Position numbers and translations under genes: made by a program. From Chaenocephalus aceratus (Eukaryota; Chordata; Actinopteri; Perciformes; Channichthyidae), in NCBI GenBank assembly GCA_023974075.1, contig CM043788.1:21436996-21500995 (forward strand): DNA of 64,000 nt, given 5' to 3'. The notes under the pieces were generated by a model. It searched no databases, was not told the DNA's origin, and worked only from the letters and a program-made list of their open reading frames with translations. Shown here in pieces: positions 1 to 14,100 of this stretch. How positions within the stretch are numbered: position 1 is the first letter of the stretch; the number at the start of each line of letters is the position of its first letter.

Positions 1-1468
1 GTGTGTGTGTGTGTGTGTGTGGGAGGATGTGTCCTGTGCGTCAAGGGGACCCCTGACTGGGTGTTATAATGAGAGCAGAGTCAGCTAGACACAATGAAAC
101 GTGATAAGCCGATCCCCTGATCTCAAAGGGGCACACACACACACACACAACACACACACACAACACACACACACACACACACAGAGGGGTGTCCCCCGGG
201 GCAGTGGCTGGTTCAGCTAATGAGCAGTTGACCCACTGAGAAGCCGAGGCTGCAGATCGCTGCACATCAGAGGAAGAGATTGATGGAAGGAGGAGGAAAG
301 AGAAGGAAAGACTGAGTGTGACCACTAACAACAGATAGACAGACAAATGCAGCAAGTGAGAAATGTGTCATTAGTAGAGTCTTTTAAAATAAAAATGAAA
401 AATAAAAGCAGAAAATAGAAAAAAGAGAAGCAGGAGGACTTGTCAGCGGAGGAGGACAGTATTATTATTCTGGAGGCAGCGGGCCACCTCAGTAGCAGTA
501 ATGTGTCCGCCCATCTGGTTGTGGTTAGAACAGGCTGGCACCGGTCCACAGCCTTTGAAGCACGGGGGGAAAAGCCCAGACCAATTTACTGCAGAGACAG
601 CGAGCTGACTCTCTTATTCTTTCAGTTTGACCTCTTTATCGCTCTGTATCCACCTGGCTGCGAAGAGACATTTCTGGGAAACCTTTAAATGTAAAATAAA
701 TGGGTTGAATATTTAAATCTGGTACATTAAATGGCATTAATTATTTTCTCGTGTTTTATATTGTTTTTACATAGTATGGGAGTTTTTCAGTCTGTGGTTA
801 TAAGTATGGTTTTATTTATGTATGGTCTCGCGTGTTTACATTTGTTTTTTCTCCTATTGGTTTTGTCTAAATGTATTTATGCTGCTTTTTATATATTTAT
901 TGATGTACAGCCCTTTGGTCAACTCTGTTGTATTTAAATGTGCTATATAAATAAAGTTGGATTGGATTAATTATCCTCCATAAGAATTGAAATTGCTAGT
1001 TATTGGATACATTTCTACAAAATAAAATGATACTGCATTAATCCATATTTTTTCACTAACAATGAATCAAATCAGTGTGTGTAAAGTAAAAGGGGACGCA
1101 CATATCGAAAATCTCACAGAGAATAATCATCCGTCTCTCAGCTGGACAGAGAGTTTTAGTTTTACGGTAAACAACTTCACTGTCTCTCCACTTTCTTAGT
1201 GATGTTTACAGAGGAAACAGTGTAATAAACCCACTGTACGCTACACACCTACAGTAGCACCAATATATACAGGATTCACCAGGTGTAGGAGTTTGTGAAG
1301 GCAAACACTGAGTTAAATGGAGTGAATGCTTGACCTACAACAGTCAGGTAGACAGAACAAATAAATACTGTGAAGAAACAACCCCTTTCCTCATCTCTAT
1401 TGTTGTTGTTTTCTTCTCCTCTCCTTCTGTCTTTCCTTTGTCCCTCTCTCTCTTCTCGCCTCCTCCAG
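1..1468. other. upstream gpc1 intron, no exon seen
   Basis: Apart from microsatellites and an L2-like 3' end near 905-970 (gtgctatataaataaagttggattgg), nothing is recognised. The preceding glypican exon with the CCxSEMEExL-type motif is not here. Confidence 0.55.
131..183. repeat. (CA)n microsatellite with interruptions
   Basis: CA runs separated by two AACACA steps; a further GT run lies at 1-20 at the window edge. Accounts for the cysteine/valine ORF on the minus strand. Confidence 0.95.
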
Positions 1469-1686
1469 CCTACTTCACTGAGCTGCACGGCCGCTCTGAG
1501 CGCTCCCTGCAGGAGGTGCTGTCTCCACTCGGCCCCCTGTACTCCCAGAACACGCGTCTCTACGCAGATCTCTACACCGACCTGCGACAGTACTACAGGG
1601 GCTCTGCTCTCAACCTGGACGAGACCCTCACTGAGTTCTGGTCCCAACTCCTGGAGCGCACCTTTAAAATCTCTGCTCCTACAGAT
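1469..1686 (+). CDS. gpc1: gpc1-like visible exon 1
   Basis: The exon opens after a pyrimidine tract ending CAG and reads (.)[17 protein letters not shown] and later [18 protein letters not shown], typical of the helical N-lobe of glypicans. The donor is GAT|gtgagt at 1687, phase 0. The acceptor is phase 1: the first two bases, cc, complete a codon begun in an upstream exon outside the window. Confidence 0.9.
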
Positions 1687-4600
1687 GTGAGTGAAGAAGT
1701 GAAAGTAGAAGACATTATGCCACATTATGAAAAAGGGACTGGTGATGTAGAGGATGATGAAAAGATAATAATTTAAATAGTAAAGCAGAAACCAGAGTGA
1801 CCTTCTAAATACGTGTTCACATTATGGCCTCTGTTTTGGATATTTAATAAAATCTTGATAACGATCATGTGAAATAGACCAAATTATATTCAAATGGGAG
1901 TGCTTGAAATGTTAATCGACACGATTAAAGGATTTGGTGAAATAGTTCTCCTGATCCATTCAGCTGCTAACAGTTCTCCCTCTCTTCAGTTCCTGCTTTA
2001 TTTCTGACTCATAAGGAAAATAATGTTCCAAAAGTTACATTTTTAGACCCATCACCTGTCTTGAATCCTCATATTTTATTATTTTTAAATGGATAACCAG
2101 TGGCATGGAGAGTAGATGCATTTCTGAATCTCTTATAGTGCCATACTTTGTTAAACTACAAGGCTTATGTAATCACAATGTTCCTGGTCGGTGACCTTTG
2201 TAGCAGGCAAAAACAAAATAACTAATAACATCTTCATTTCCCCTCCCTGTCACCTCTCGCAGGTCACCCTGTCAGACGACTATCTTGAATGTGTTGCTAA
2301 GCAACAGGAGACGCTGCGGCCATTTGGTGACGTCCCGCGGGACATGAAGGCGAAGCTGATCCGTGCTTTTGTCACAGCCAGGTCGTTTGTCCAGGGGCTG
2401 ATCATCAGCGGAGAGGTGGTCAGGAAGGTCTCCCAGGTGAGAGTCTGTGTGTGTTTGTGTTGCCTAGCATTACTATCCTTGTGGGCATGGCCGTATCTAC
2501 CATTGAGGTCACCGAGGTCCGGACCTCGGTAATATTTTTCGAGCTGTGTATATAACAAAACTTGTGAAATAATTGCACTAAACGGGGTTTTTTGTAGTAC
2601 TTCCATTTACTGACGATGGGGGCGCTGCATAACTACGTAGCCTCTGTTAAAGCAAACAGAAGAAGATGACATGTATCAACCAAGCAGCAAACTCTGGGAA
2701 CAGCCGGGAAGCCAATACGGAAGTGCCACACACTGCAGTTCATACATGGGCCGCTAGGGACTGGCTGCAGAAAGGAGCAATTTCCATAGACCCCCATGTT
2801 AAAATGCCCAACTTTACAGCAGAAAAAAACATGTTTCTACCCATGGATGAAATAAATATTATTATCGATATAGTTAGATTCCACCTTCATGATTATGAAT
2901 CTGTGAGTGAATTGTTTTCTAACACGACCCTTTTATTTATATTAGGTCTTAAAGTTTTTGCATAAATTAGGGCGTGGTCACGTTGATGGACACGTACATG
3001 CCTCACTGTCAGCTAACAACAACTTGTCCACTCTGCTAGGCTACAACCATAGAGGCTACAACGTTAGTTAGTCATAGTACTGTACTTGACCCTTTAGCTT
3101 TAGCCGTGTTCGTGGTGATTGTGCCTTTTAGGGAATATTGTTACAAATACCAGACAATTCAAATGTCGTGCTGTGCGCTTGAATGTACTAACAGAACTTC
3201 CAAGAAGTCTAACATGATAATATTATACATGTTAACCCCATTCGCAGGTGTTTGTGTACTTGGTAGCTTAGCTTGTTACTTATTAGCCAGCTAAGGACGT
3301 AACCCTTTATGCATACATATACATTTTAGTTTATGATTCAGCCTTGGGTAAGACTTTTATAGTCTATGGCTATGACGCCCATAATGCTAAACGGGAGGAA
3401 ATGTTAATAGGGAACCCAATTATCCCAGTGGTGGCCGCCGGATCTAACGGAGCCGCAGGGGGCTCGCTCCAGCCGGCGTCCCGGAGCTAGCCCACTGCGG
3501 CTCCGTAAGGTCCGGGCGGTGGAGTCCGTCTTTTCTCAACGTGTGAATGAGCAAGCAAAGAATAACAAAATATAGCTAATTCTCTTGCAGATTGTCTCAT
3601 TTGATTATGAATGTAACGTTTATATAGGGCAGGGGTGCCCAACCTTTTTTTAACCGAGAGCTACTTTTAAAGTTGCCAGTCTGCCGAGATCTACCAGTCC
3701 AAATAGAGAGGCGTAGCCATTACTGACAGCCTACTACCAGGTAAATACACACTTCTACTTGTATAAAACTGACCTTTGTACGATGAATACTTCATAAAAT
3801 ACTGCAGATCCTTTATCTTACCTCTTTCTAATCTATTCTACACACATAAAGTATTTAACTGAAGTTAACAGTGTTGTTGATACAGAGTTGGAGTTTATTC
3901 ACACGTCACACTAATGTTTAAGAAACATTGAACAGTGCTGCCACATATGACACAGGCGAAAACTCTGAACCCTTTCTTTGCCATTATATAAAAATAGTGT
4001 TGCTACAAAAGTATAAATTAGGCTTACTAATAAAACAACTCAGATCTGAAGCTACACAGGAATCTGATGCAACAGTGCAATAAAAAAGACAAAATTAATA
4101 GAATCAAACCCTTTTTTTTGTTGCATTTTAGTAGATTATAAAAATAAATGCCTTTTAAAATAGGATGCAAGCAACACTAGTTTCTTAACCTGAATAGACT
4201 ATAATCAATTTAAGTTTGCATTCTTATACCATTTTGTACAATAATTATAATGAATAAGTTCAAACAAACTCAAACTTACAGCTGATTAATAACGGTATCT
4301 AACTTGAGTTTTTATCAAAAACCTGTTGAAATGCTACTGTTATTTTTATTACGTATCGGCAGCCTCCAGGAATGCTTCTTTCACAACTTTGCCGTCTTTG
4401 AAAGACTTCATGTGTTTCGCAATAACGTGACTGACACGATAAGATGCTCTGGTAGAGCCTTGCTCTTGTTGTTGGGCCTGGTGAAAATGGACTGCTGTGC
4501 ATTTAGCTGTCCTTTCAGGCCCCTCCCCTTTTGGGAGCATAGGGCAGAATCAGGAGGGAATTCCGTCTCGTAGCGTTTGTGCACTGTTTTGAAATGCCGC

Positions 4601-6592
4601 TCCTAAATTACCCTTCTTCGATAAAGCCACGCTCGCATTGCAGATGAGACAGATGGACTTTGAATTGGAATAGATCTATACAAACATAAACATCCTCCCA
4701 CTCGGAGTGAACATTATATATGTTTTGCTTCTGCCATAATTGCGGTCTTGTGTGTGTGTCACTTCTGTTGACACGGACAACGTTAGCGAACTAGCGCCCA
4801 CTGCGGACCAGCCACGCCCCGACACACGCCGGCCAATCAAAAAGCTTTGATGCGTTCAAGTGCATTATTCTGGCACAGGAAGATTATGTTATAGGACATT
4901 AACGATAAAACAGAATATTGTTGTTCTATTTTTAGACACATCTCGCGATCGACTGGGAATCTCCCGCGATCGACCGGTCTGACTGGTTGGGCACCCCTGA
5001 TATAGGGGAACTACACTGTTAGCAGTAACTTGGTATGCATGTATTTCATGTTAGCTTAGCTTCTTAGCCTGAGCTAGCTCTGTTTACTTCCAGTTCGGAG
5101 GCAGCAGGTCCCGCCTCGGCTCCGCCTCTTTGCCCTTATTTGGAGCAGGCGGGATTAGACTCTGACGTCACAGTCGAGCCGTTAGTGGCCGACTCCGCCT
5201 ACTAAGGGCTTCACGGCAACTCTGCAGAATCCTATGGGTGACGTCACGGATACTACGTCCATTTATATATACAGTCTATGGTATCAACACACCACCGCAG
5301 ACCGGACTTGTACCGGAGCAGCGGAGGAGTGATGAAGTATCTAGAGATCTGAGTCCAGCGGGCTGCTTGTGTTTCTGTTCATCAGGACATCATATGGCAG
5401 ATCCTGTGTGAACGCTCTACGTTAGTCAGTGGACGTCCGACAACATGCACACTAACTAATATTGCAGCTATAGGCTATACTTTGGTTTAAATTGCGTGAA
5501 TAAACTAGCTAGAAAGCTAAAGTTAATTTTATTCATCCAATGTCAGAAGGATTACCTTTTAACAAACGTTGTAATGCTTTTCTTTCATTTCAATTTGAGT
5601 AAACATTGAAGATATAACATTGTATTGTTTTCTTTTTACACTGACTCAGATATAATGAAAAGACTACGTCAGTCGAAGCTCAGCTTTGGTAAGAGAGAGA
5701 GACAGGACAGGCAGAGAGAAGAGAGAGAGAGAGAGAAAGAGATGGAAGTCAGGGAGGAACTGCAGGTACAGTCGGACAGAAGAATGTAGGCTTAATAACC
5801 CCATCTATCTATCTACATATCTATAACAATAGTCTTAATTTACAATAGGCATATTTTTTAAACAACATACATCTATTGCAGTTATGATGTCATAATAACA
5901 TACAATTGTATAAAACACAATTTGCTTACATCTTTGTTCTTTTTTGAGAATCAAACAAAACAGATTTAAATAAAAAAAACAATTCAAACAAACCTGTGAA
6001 ATTAACTAAACTGCTGAATTGCTTTTAATTCACTGGCAGGAGCGACAAGTGAGGAGGAGCAAAAAGTAAACAACAAGGGAGAGATTGAACAAAGAGAAAG
6101 AGTAGAGGACAGATAGAGTAATGAACAGGAAGAAGACAGAGAGACTAAATAAGATGGAAGAGAGGGGGCAGGTTATGGAAAGGAGAGAGACATGGAAAAT
6201 GAATGTTGACAATGTTTTGTGATCATTTTAGCCTCTTCAGCATGTCCAGATCATTAGTAGTAACAATCAACTGATTCTTATTATGTATTACACTTTCAAA
6301 AATAATTGATGCTGACATTGTCAGGCCACTGATATGGTTTGAAATCAATATATTATCCAATGTGTGACCCCCCACAGGACTTAACAAGCACTTAACTAGA
6401 TCCTGAAAATCCCAAAAATCTCGGGGGGGAATTCCCCGAACCCCCCTAGCATGTTTGGACCTCGGTATTTAGGAAATCCTGGATACGGCCCTGCTTGTGG
6501 GGACCTACATCTGTTTACACAGTCACGTGTGGGGACTCGCCTCCCTTATGGGGACATAATGGAGGTCCCGGGAATCTTTAATTTTAGGGTGA

Positions 6593-6653
<61 letters not shown>

Positions 6654-9600
6654 TGTGTGTGTGTGTACATAAGACGTAAACAGAGAAAGAGCGAGTCAGA
6701 CCGAGAGAGACAGGATGAGTTTTTGATGAGAGTTTGTGTATTATTTACAGAAAATCATGTCTGTTTGAAATAACTGCTAGGCTGCTTCCTAGGAAATTAG
6801 ATATGATGGATGAATGTTTGTCACACCAAAACTGTCAGATAAAAATGTCTCCACCCTAAAAAAAAAAAAAGAAGGTAATCAGAAAATTAAGCTCCAGACG
6901 TTGCCATCAGAACAAAGCTATCATTTTGACGACTACAGTTTGCTGTCAAACATGGGTGTGAGGATGTTTATCTAGCTCTCAATGCAGTTATTTCCAAACA
7001 TTCAGAGACAAGTGACTGATGTGACTGGATGTTTGTTCTATCATGCATAAATGTGAATATCCTTACAGTACCAGGCAGGCATAAATACGATTCTATTTAA
7101 ATCTGCTTGATAATAGCTACACCATTGTCATGAGGGCAGACTTGTTACTTCAGCACAACCGTGATGTACTATCATGACACAAATGAATGCAGACTTGATG
7201 TCGACAGTGATGGATTACATACAACTCTAGTCGGTGGACTGATTTTCAAACTGCACAGAAATAAATGCATGAAGGCTGGTCAGAATATGCCTTCAAATAT
7301 GAAAAACTGCATAGCATGCTTTTACAATAGTAAGCAAAACTGGATCTTACATCTTGCTATCATACATGGTGTAATACCTATACTACCTTCCCCCCTTCTT
7401 AGAGGTGTCCGTCTATAACATCTCTGCAGGATAGTTGTTAAAAAAAATTCCACTGTTGAACTGGACACCTTTCACGACTCAGAAGCTGACAGTGTAACAG
7501 AAACCCTGGACTGTATGAAGATAAGGAAGGCCATCACAGCTTTTCTGTTCTCTTGTGTCCCATATCATTTTACAATACTGCCCTCTACTGTTCATCATGT
7601 TCCTTAAGCTGTTAATACTGGTGTACATGTCCCTTATGGAGAAAAGTCTCCAATGGAAAGGAGAAGGAAAGAGCTAAACAACCACAATGTACTACTGTGC
7701 ATATCAACAGTGCATTAAAGGGATAGAAGAAGAATCGGGACTGTAGTAAAGCATACTCTTGCAGTATTAAATGCCCTTCTTTCACTACTGACTCTGATGA
7801 TACTAATATTTTTTTTTCTTACCTCTCCAGGTTCATCTGAGTCCAGAGTGTACGAAGGCCCTGATGAAGCTGGTGTACTGCCCCCACTGCCGCGGCACGG
7901 CCTCCCTCAAACCCTGCTCCAACTACTGCTCCAACGTCATGAAGGGCTGCCTGGCCAACCAAGCTGACCTGGACCCGGAGTGGCAGAACCTTATAGGTGA
8001 GACTCAGAGATGGAAGGGGTGGTTTGGATGGGTGAAGTGGGGTTGTATGAGTTACTTATCTATAGTCAGTGTGACAGCATGCAAATCAAAGTTTGGTTAG
8101 TTTGAATTCACACAATTACACAACATACCCAACTATCCTGGCAGCAACTCCTGTGTTCTGCGTGCTAAAATTACAGTTTTTTTTCAATGGAGTTTGATGT
8201 CTTTGAAGAGACATTGGTAGTCATTTTGGGCCATGGGATTGAATCATTTGAATCATGTTTCATTTTATTTATCACATCCCTGCATGATATATTTTGATAA
8301 GATTTGAACAATGTTCATGCCTTCCCTTTTTTCCAGCTAAAAATATTTGCCCTCTGCTTATGGCGTATTTCAACCCAGTCTCACTGCATTTCGTGTTATA
8401 GTCACGACATTTAATCTATTCATTCGTGTTCACCAACACGATTTTCCCTCGCTGATTGGATGTTTTAGCCGCAATGCATGTAGGGATATGGTGTTAATGC
8501 CATATCAAATCCGAAAAACATTTCTGAGTTTAGGATGGCCGAAGACACTACACTACCCATAATCCCCAGCTATCGTTTAGGACTACTGTCCCCGTGATTA
8601 ATCTTCAAGCTCTGGGATTGGATGTTGGAGTGGCAGTGCGCCAAGGTTACGCCGAGTGTCAAACAGCTGTTTGAAATGGAACAAAACCACGCCAGACTAT
8701 CCAAAACTGGAATCGAACGCCCCCCCAGAACTATACATGCTGGCTATTGTGTTTTGCAAAATGTTCAATGGGACGTCTCTACTGAACGTTTTAATTTTTC
8801 CCACAATTAGAAGTTTCCAGTATTAAACACATTGGTGTTATCAAATGTAAAACATATAATTAATAAATGGGTGAAAATCGCTTGTGTCCATAATGCGCAG
8901 TATTAATATATACCCACATGTTACTTTGTAATTCTACTCCACTACAATTCAGAGGTTAACCTGGTTTTTTATTCCACTACATTTATTTGAGTTACTTTGC
9001 AGATTCTGATTAATGATGTGAAATATAAACAACCCTTAAAGCAGACTTTAGTTACACCTGAGTAAAATGCAGGGAAGGTGATTGTCAAGTGCCAACAATC
9101 AGGAGAGATATTTGATAGTTGGTGCTTGAGAAGACTAAACATGTATCTGCAATTGACATGAATGGAAACGAGTAATAAAGTATATTCGATACTCGTTATT
9201 CTCTACTGATAATTAATTAAAGACTGTATAATGGCTACTTGTCACATCCCTTTCAAGATTTCAAGATTTTATAAGGTTTATTGACATATCATATACACAA
9301 CTATGGTGTAGTTATGCAATGAATGAAAAACTTGGGTCGCAGCTGAGGTTCCTCAACAGTGCATTACAAGACATCTATCAATATGTGTGTATACCTCCAC
9401 CATTAAACTGTCATATTCTGCACATTTCTTATACTATCTACATACATAAGAGTATAATTCATATGTATAATATCAGTTAAAATAAGTGCTTCAACATAGT
9501 TAACATAGCAGGAAAGCAATATATTAGACGTTAAGTACTTTGGCAGGCTTAATATTTGTTGATACCCCCAAAAAAGAAGACCTTAATCTAAAAAGAATTA

Positions 9601-11009
9601 ATGAAAGGTTAATTCGTTTTCTGTGCACAGCCTCCTATTAAGCGGGGTACATCCGTGCACTAAACTGAGGGTAGAGACACTGTATAGGTGCTGGGATTGG
9701 TATAGCTAGATTCTATCATTGACCTACTTTCCCCCTAAAAGTATGTACTCTTAATATTTTTTTCAAAATATAACACATAAAAAACAATAATTCAATAACA
9801 TGCTTTATTAGTGTTGGACACTTATGTATGTACGACATCTGAAGATGTGTAGTTTTATTCATGCTTTCACATAATTTTACAGCATATTGCTATATTATTT
9901 CAGACTCAGTATTTACATTCTTATATTCAAAGAAAATCAGTAATATCTTTAAAAACTACAAGTCCTTTTATATCAGCTGTGCACCGTTATGTTGTAAATA
10001 TAACCTATCTACGAATTAGATCAAATGTAAAAGTCAGCCGAATTAGTGTTGATACTGCAAGGAGACGTATTGTGTGTGAAGAGAAACTGAAGATGTTGTT
10101 TAATTGTTGATATATTTATGATCCACGTCAAGTATTCAGTTTCGGCAGCATTTCTTCCAGTTTTTCCAAAGGTCTTCTCATCAGGGCTCTATAAATAAAG
10201 AACTACGGCAGATCTGTAATATGTAATGCAGCCGAACCGTGTATTACAATGCCGTTATGTGATGACTTTCAAAGAGAAAGCAAAAACACTCGGAATAAAG
10301 TATTATTTTCTTTAAAAAAAAAAGTGTTTCGGATTTGATATGGCATGAACACCATATCCCTACATGCATTGCGGGCTAAAACATCCAATCAGCGAGCTTA
10401 AACCATAGCTGAGGATCTTGGGTAATCAGTTCAGTCGCTGTGTATAGAGTGGCGAAGTCCCTCCCCTTCCGGTGGACCTCCATGGGACCTTATTTCGAAA
10501 AAATTATGTATTGAAGTCAATGGAGAGAGAAAGATTATCTTTCGATCCCGTTTGAATTGTGCCACGAATTACACATATGATGTTTTTCAATTTAAAAGAT
10601 AATTTTGAAAGTCAAAAATAAATAATGTGAAGTAATAAGCCCCAATAAGGCCTTGTACAATAACCACTAGTACAGTGCAGAGTCCTTCTTATGTGGCACT
10701 TGGTCACTTATACTATTTTGTGACCAAAGAGACTTGAGACTAATCTAGTATTGTTCCCAAAAAACCTCTGAATTTATCCAAAAATATGTCTCTTCCTATT
10801 TCTTCCATTCAGACACCATGATCCAGGTGGCCTCTAGCTTCAGCACGGAGCCAAGCCTCGATGTGGTTCTCTCCTCTATCCCTGCTCGAATATATGAGGC
10901 TGTTCACTTCCTGCAGGAAAACCTGGACAAATTCACAGACAAGGTAAGACACCTTACTTTGTCTGATCACTCTCTATCTCTCTATCTATCTATCTATCAT
11001 CTATCTATC

Positions 11010-11049
<40 letters not shown>

Positions 11050-11057
11050 CTCAATCT

Positions 11058-11107
<50 letters not shown>

Positions 11108-14100
11108 GTTTATTTATATATTTGTCTCAGTGGTCTTCACAGTTTGTACAGAATATCAGTATGACAATACGACACCCTCTGTCCTTTGACCCTCACATCG
11201 TACAAGGAAAAACTTCCAGAGAAAACCCACAGTTTAAAGGGGAAAATGGGAGAATATATATTTCCCTCTCCAGTGTAATTCTAGTTTATGTCTGCAATCC
11301 TGTTCCCTTAGAATTATTAGTGACACCTTTCAACTGTCTATTAGATTGTTCCCTTGATAAATATAATTGAGGAGTGTGCAATTTCACATTTACTATCTTC
11401 AAGGAGTGCTTACATTACATTACATTACATTACATTGCATTTAGCTGACGCTTTTATCCAAAGCGACTTACAATAAGTACATTCAACCAGGAAGACACAA
11501 CCTTGAAGAAAACAGAATCATATAAGGACATCAGGTTTCATAGAGCCAAACATTTCAAGTGCTACTCAACTGGCTATAAATAAGCCAGTCCTTTATTAGT
11601 ATAAGTGCTCTGTTAGCAGTTCTTTGTTAGTAATTCTATCGCTCGAAGTGGAGTCGAAAGAGATGAGTTTTCAGTCTGCGCCGGAAGATGTGCAGGCTTT
11701 CTGCTGTCCTGTCAATGGGGAGCTCATTCCACCATTTTGGAGCCAGGATAGCAAACCCACGTGTTTTTGCTGATGGGAACTTGGGTCCCCCTCGCAGCAA
11801 GGGTGCAGCGAGTCGTTTGGCTGATGCAGAGCGTACAGTTTAACCATGTCCTGGATGTAGGAAGGGCCAGATCCATTCGCAGCATGGTACGCAAGTACCA
11901 GTGTCTTGAAGTGGATTCTAGCAGTTACCGGAAGCCAGTGAAGTGAGCGGAGGAGTGGAGTGGTGTGGGAAAATTTAGGAAGGTTGAAGACCAGACGAGC
12001 CGCTGCATTCTGGATGAGCTGCAGAGGTCGGATGGCACATGCAGGTAGACCAGCCAGGAGGGAGTTGCAGTAGTCTAGGCGTGAGGTGATGAGAGCCTGG
12101 ACCAGAACCTGCGTGGCTTTCTGGGTCAGCTGGGGACGTATCTTCCTGATGTTGTAAAGCATGTATCTGCAGCAACGGGTTGTAGCAGCGATGTTTGCAG
12201 TGAAGGACAGTTTGTTATCTTGGGTCACACCCAGATTCCTTGCAGTCTGAGTCGGGGAAACAAAAGAGGTGCCAATGTTGATTGTCAGGTCAAGAGTGGG
12301 ACAATCTTTTCCTGGAAGGAAAAGCAGTTCAGTCTTGTCAAGGTTGAGCTTGAGGTGATGAGCAGACATCCACTGAGAGATGTCAGCTAGACAAGCAGAG
12401 ATGCGTGCGACGACCTGGGTCTCTGAGCGGGGAAAGGACAGAATTAATTGGGTGTCGTCAGCGTAGCAGTGGTATGAAAAACCATGTGGGCTAATGACTG
12501 ATCCGAGCGAGTTTGTGTACAGGGAGAAGAGGAGGGGACCAAGAACAGAGCCCTGAGGGACTCCTGTAGTTAATTGACAAGGGTCGGACTCCGACCCTCT
12601 CCACGTAACCCTGTAGGTGCGGTCTTTGAAGTATGAGGTGATGAGGGAAAGTGCAGAGCCTGAAACTCCAAGTTCTTGGAGAGTGTGCAGGAGGATCTGG
12701 ATCTGGATCTGGATTAATACTGAGCAGAACCCAGAGGTATCACACTCAGTGGGGGATGGATGATCCCCACTAAATGTCTCTTAAAATTTGCCAGAAGCAC
12801 TCCACGGTTTCTGCGATGACAGATTCTTCTGGTAGCAAGTTCCACTCTCTGATTGTTCTCGGAAAGAAGGAGTATTTAAGAGTGTCACTAGTTTCAAAAA
12901 TGTGCTTGATCTTCAAAGAGTTGGCTTTGCGGGTTGCACTTCTTCTAACTGGCTCTAGGTACATTGATGCATCAATGGCGGAGATGTTATGGACAATCTT
13001 GAAGAAGAGAACCAAACAGCCAATCGCCGCCTTTCACTTAATTCCACCCAGTTCAACCGCTTGAGCATTTTCTGTGACACTGCTGTCCCATTCATAATCT
13101 CCAAAAATGAATCTTGCACCTCTTCTTTGTACTGATTCCAGGGCATCACTGGCTTTATCAGTGTAGGGGTCCCAGACCGAGCTGGCGTACTCTAGTTTAG
13201 AACGTTCTAGGGCCACAAAAGCTGTCTCCTTCAGTTTCTGGGGACAGCGTCGCAGGTTTCACCCCTTCTACGACTACTTGTTGGCTTCTTTGCATGAGAA
13301 AGGTTGTGGTCCAATCAAGTATTGGGCCGGTTATACCCATGTGGGCCAGCTTTAGCAACAGGCGCTTATGTGGAACCGTGTCAAAAGCCTTTGAGCAATC
13401 AAGGATTGCCACATCGACTTGCATTTCTGGTCATGATATTTTGCCAGGTCATGCATTGTGACTAGGAGTTGAGTTTCACACGAATGGTTTTGTCGAAATC
13501 CATGCTGGAACGGGGTGAGGACATTATGCCTTTCCAGGTGATTCAACAGGTGTTTGCAAATTATGTGTTCCAGGAGTTTACAACATACTACTGTCAGAGA
13601 AACTGGTCTGTAAGTTGCGGCGGTGTGCCGGTCCTCTTTCTTGAATATAGGCGTAACATTTGCCTGCAGCCAGTCATCGGGTAGATTTCCTGTTTGCAGT
13701 GACTGCGTGAATACGCACTTGAGCAGTGGGCCTATTTGGGGGGCCAGAATTTTGAGTATACGATTGGGTAGACCATCTGGGCCGCTAGCCTTGTTGATCT
13801 TAATATTGCCAGTAGTTTGGTCACTCCTTCAGTCGTGATGATCAGGTCTTCTATCTGCGGGGCTGGATCTGCTGATATAGAGGGCTGGCTACCATCATCC
13901 TTAGTAAATACAGATTTAAATTGTTTGTTGATGAGTTCAGCCTTGTCTTTGCTGCTACTGTAGAGGTCTTCACACTCTCTAATAGGGGAGACTCCAATGT
14001 TGTCCGCTCCACACTCTTTGACATATTTCCAGAATAGTCTGGTATTGTTTTCAGCAAGACTCTGGGTGAGTGTGTTTTCGATATAGTCCCAGTGTGCACT

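Larger units (their letters stand above)
2486..6493. mobile_element. hAT-type DNA transposon (4.0 kb) in a gpc1 intron
   Basis: The ends CATGGCCGTATCTACC and GGATACGGCCCTG are imperfect inverted repeats, and the element is flanked by the 8-bp direct repeat cttgtggg (2478-2485 and 6494-6501), the duplication length expected for hAT elements. The empty site would read through into the repeat at 6494 onward. The inner bases GACCTCGGTA also recur inverted near both ends. It carries a short ORF at 5655 and a second, complete hAT at 3630-4999. Most of its own transposase is not recognisable. Confidence 0.8.

Noticed and set aside
11053..11107. Regular short repeats as a CRISPR array
   Set aside because: It is an uninterrupted tetranucleotide LINE tail without spacers, in a vertebrate genome.
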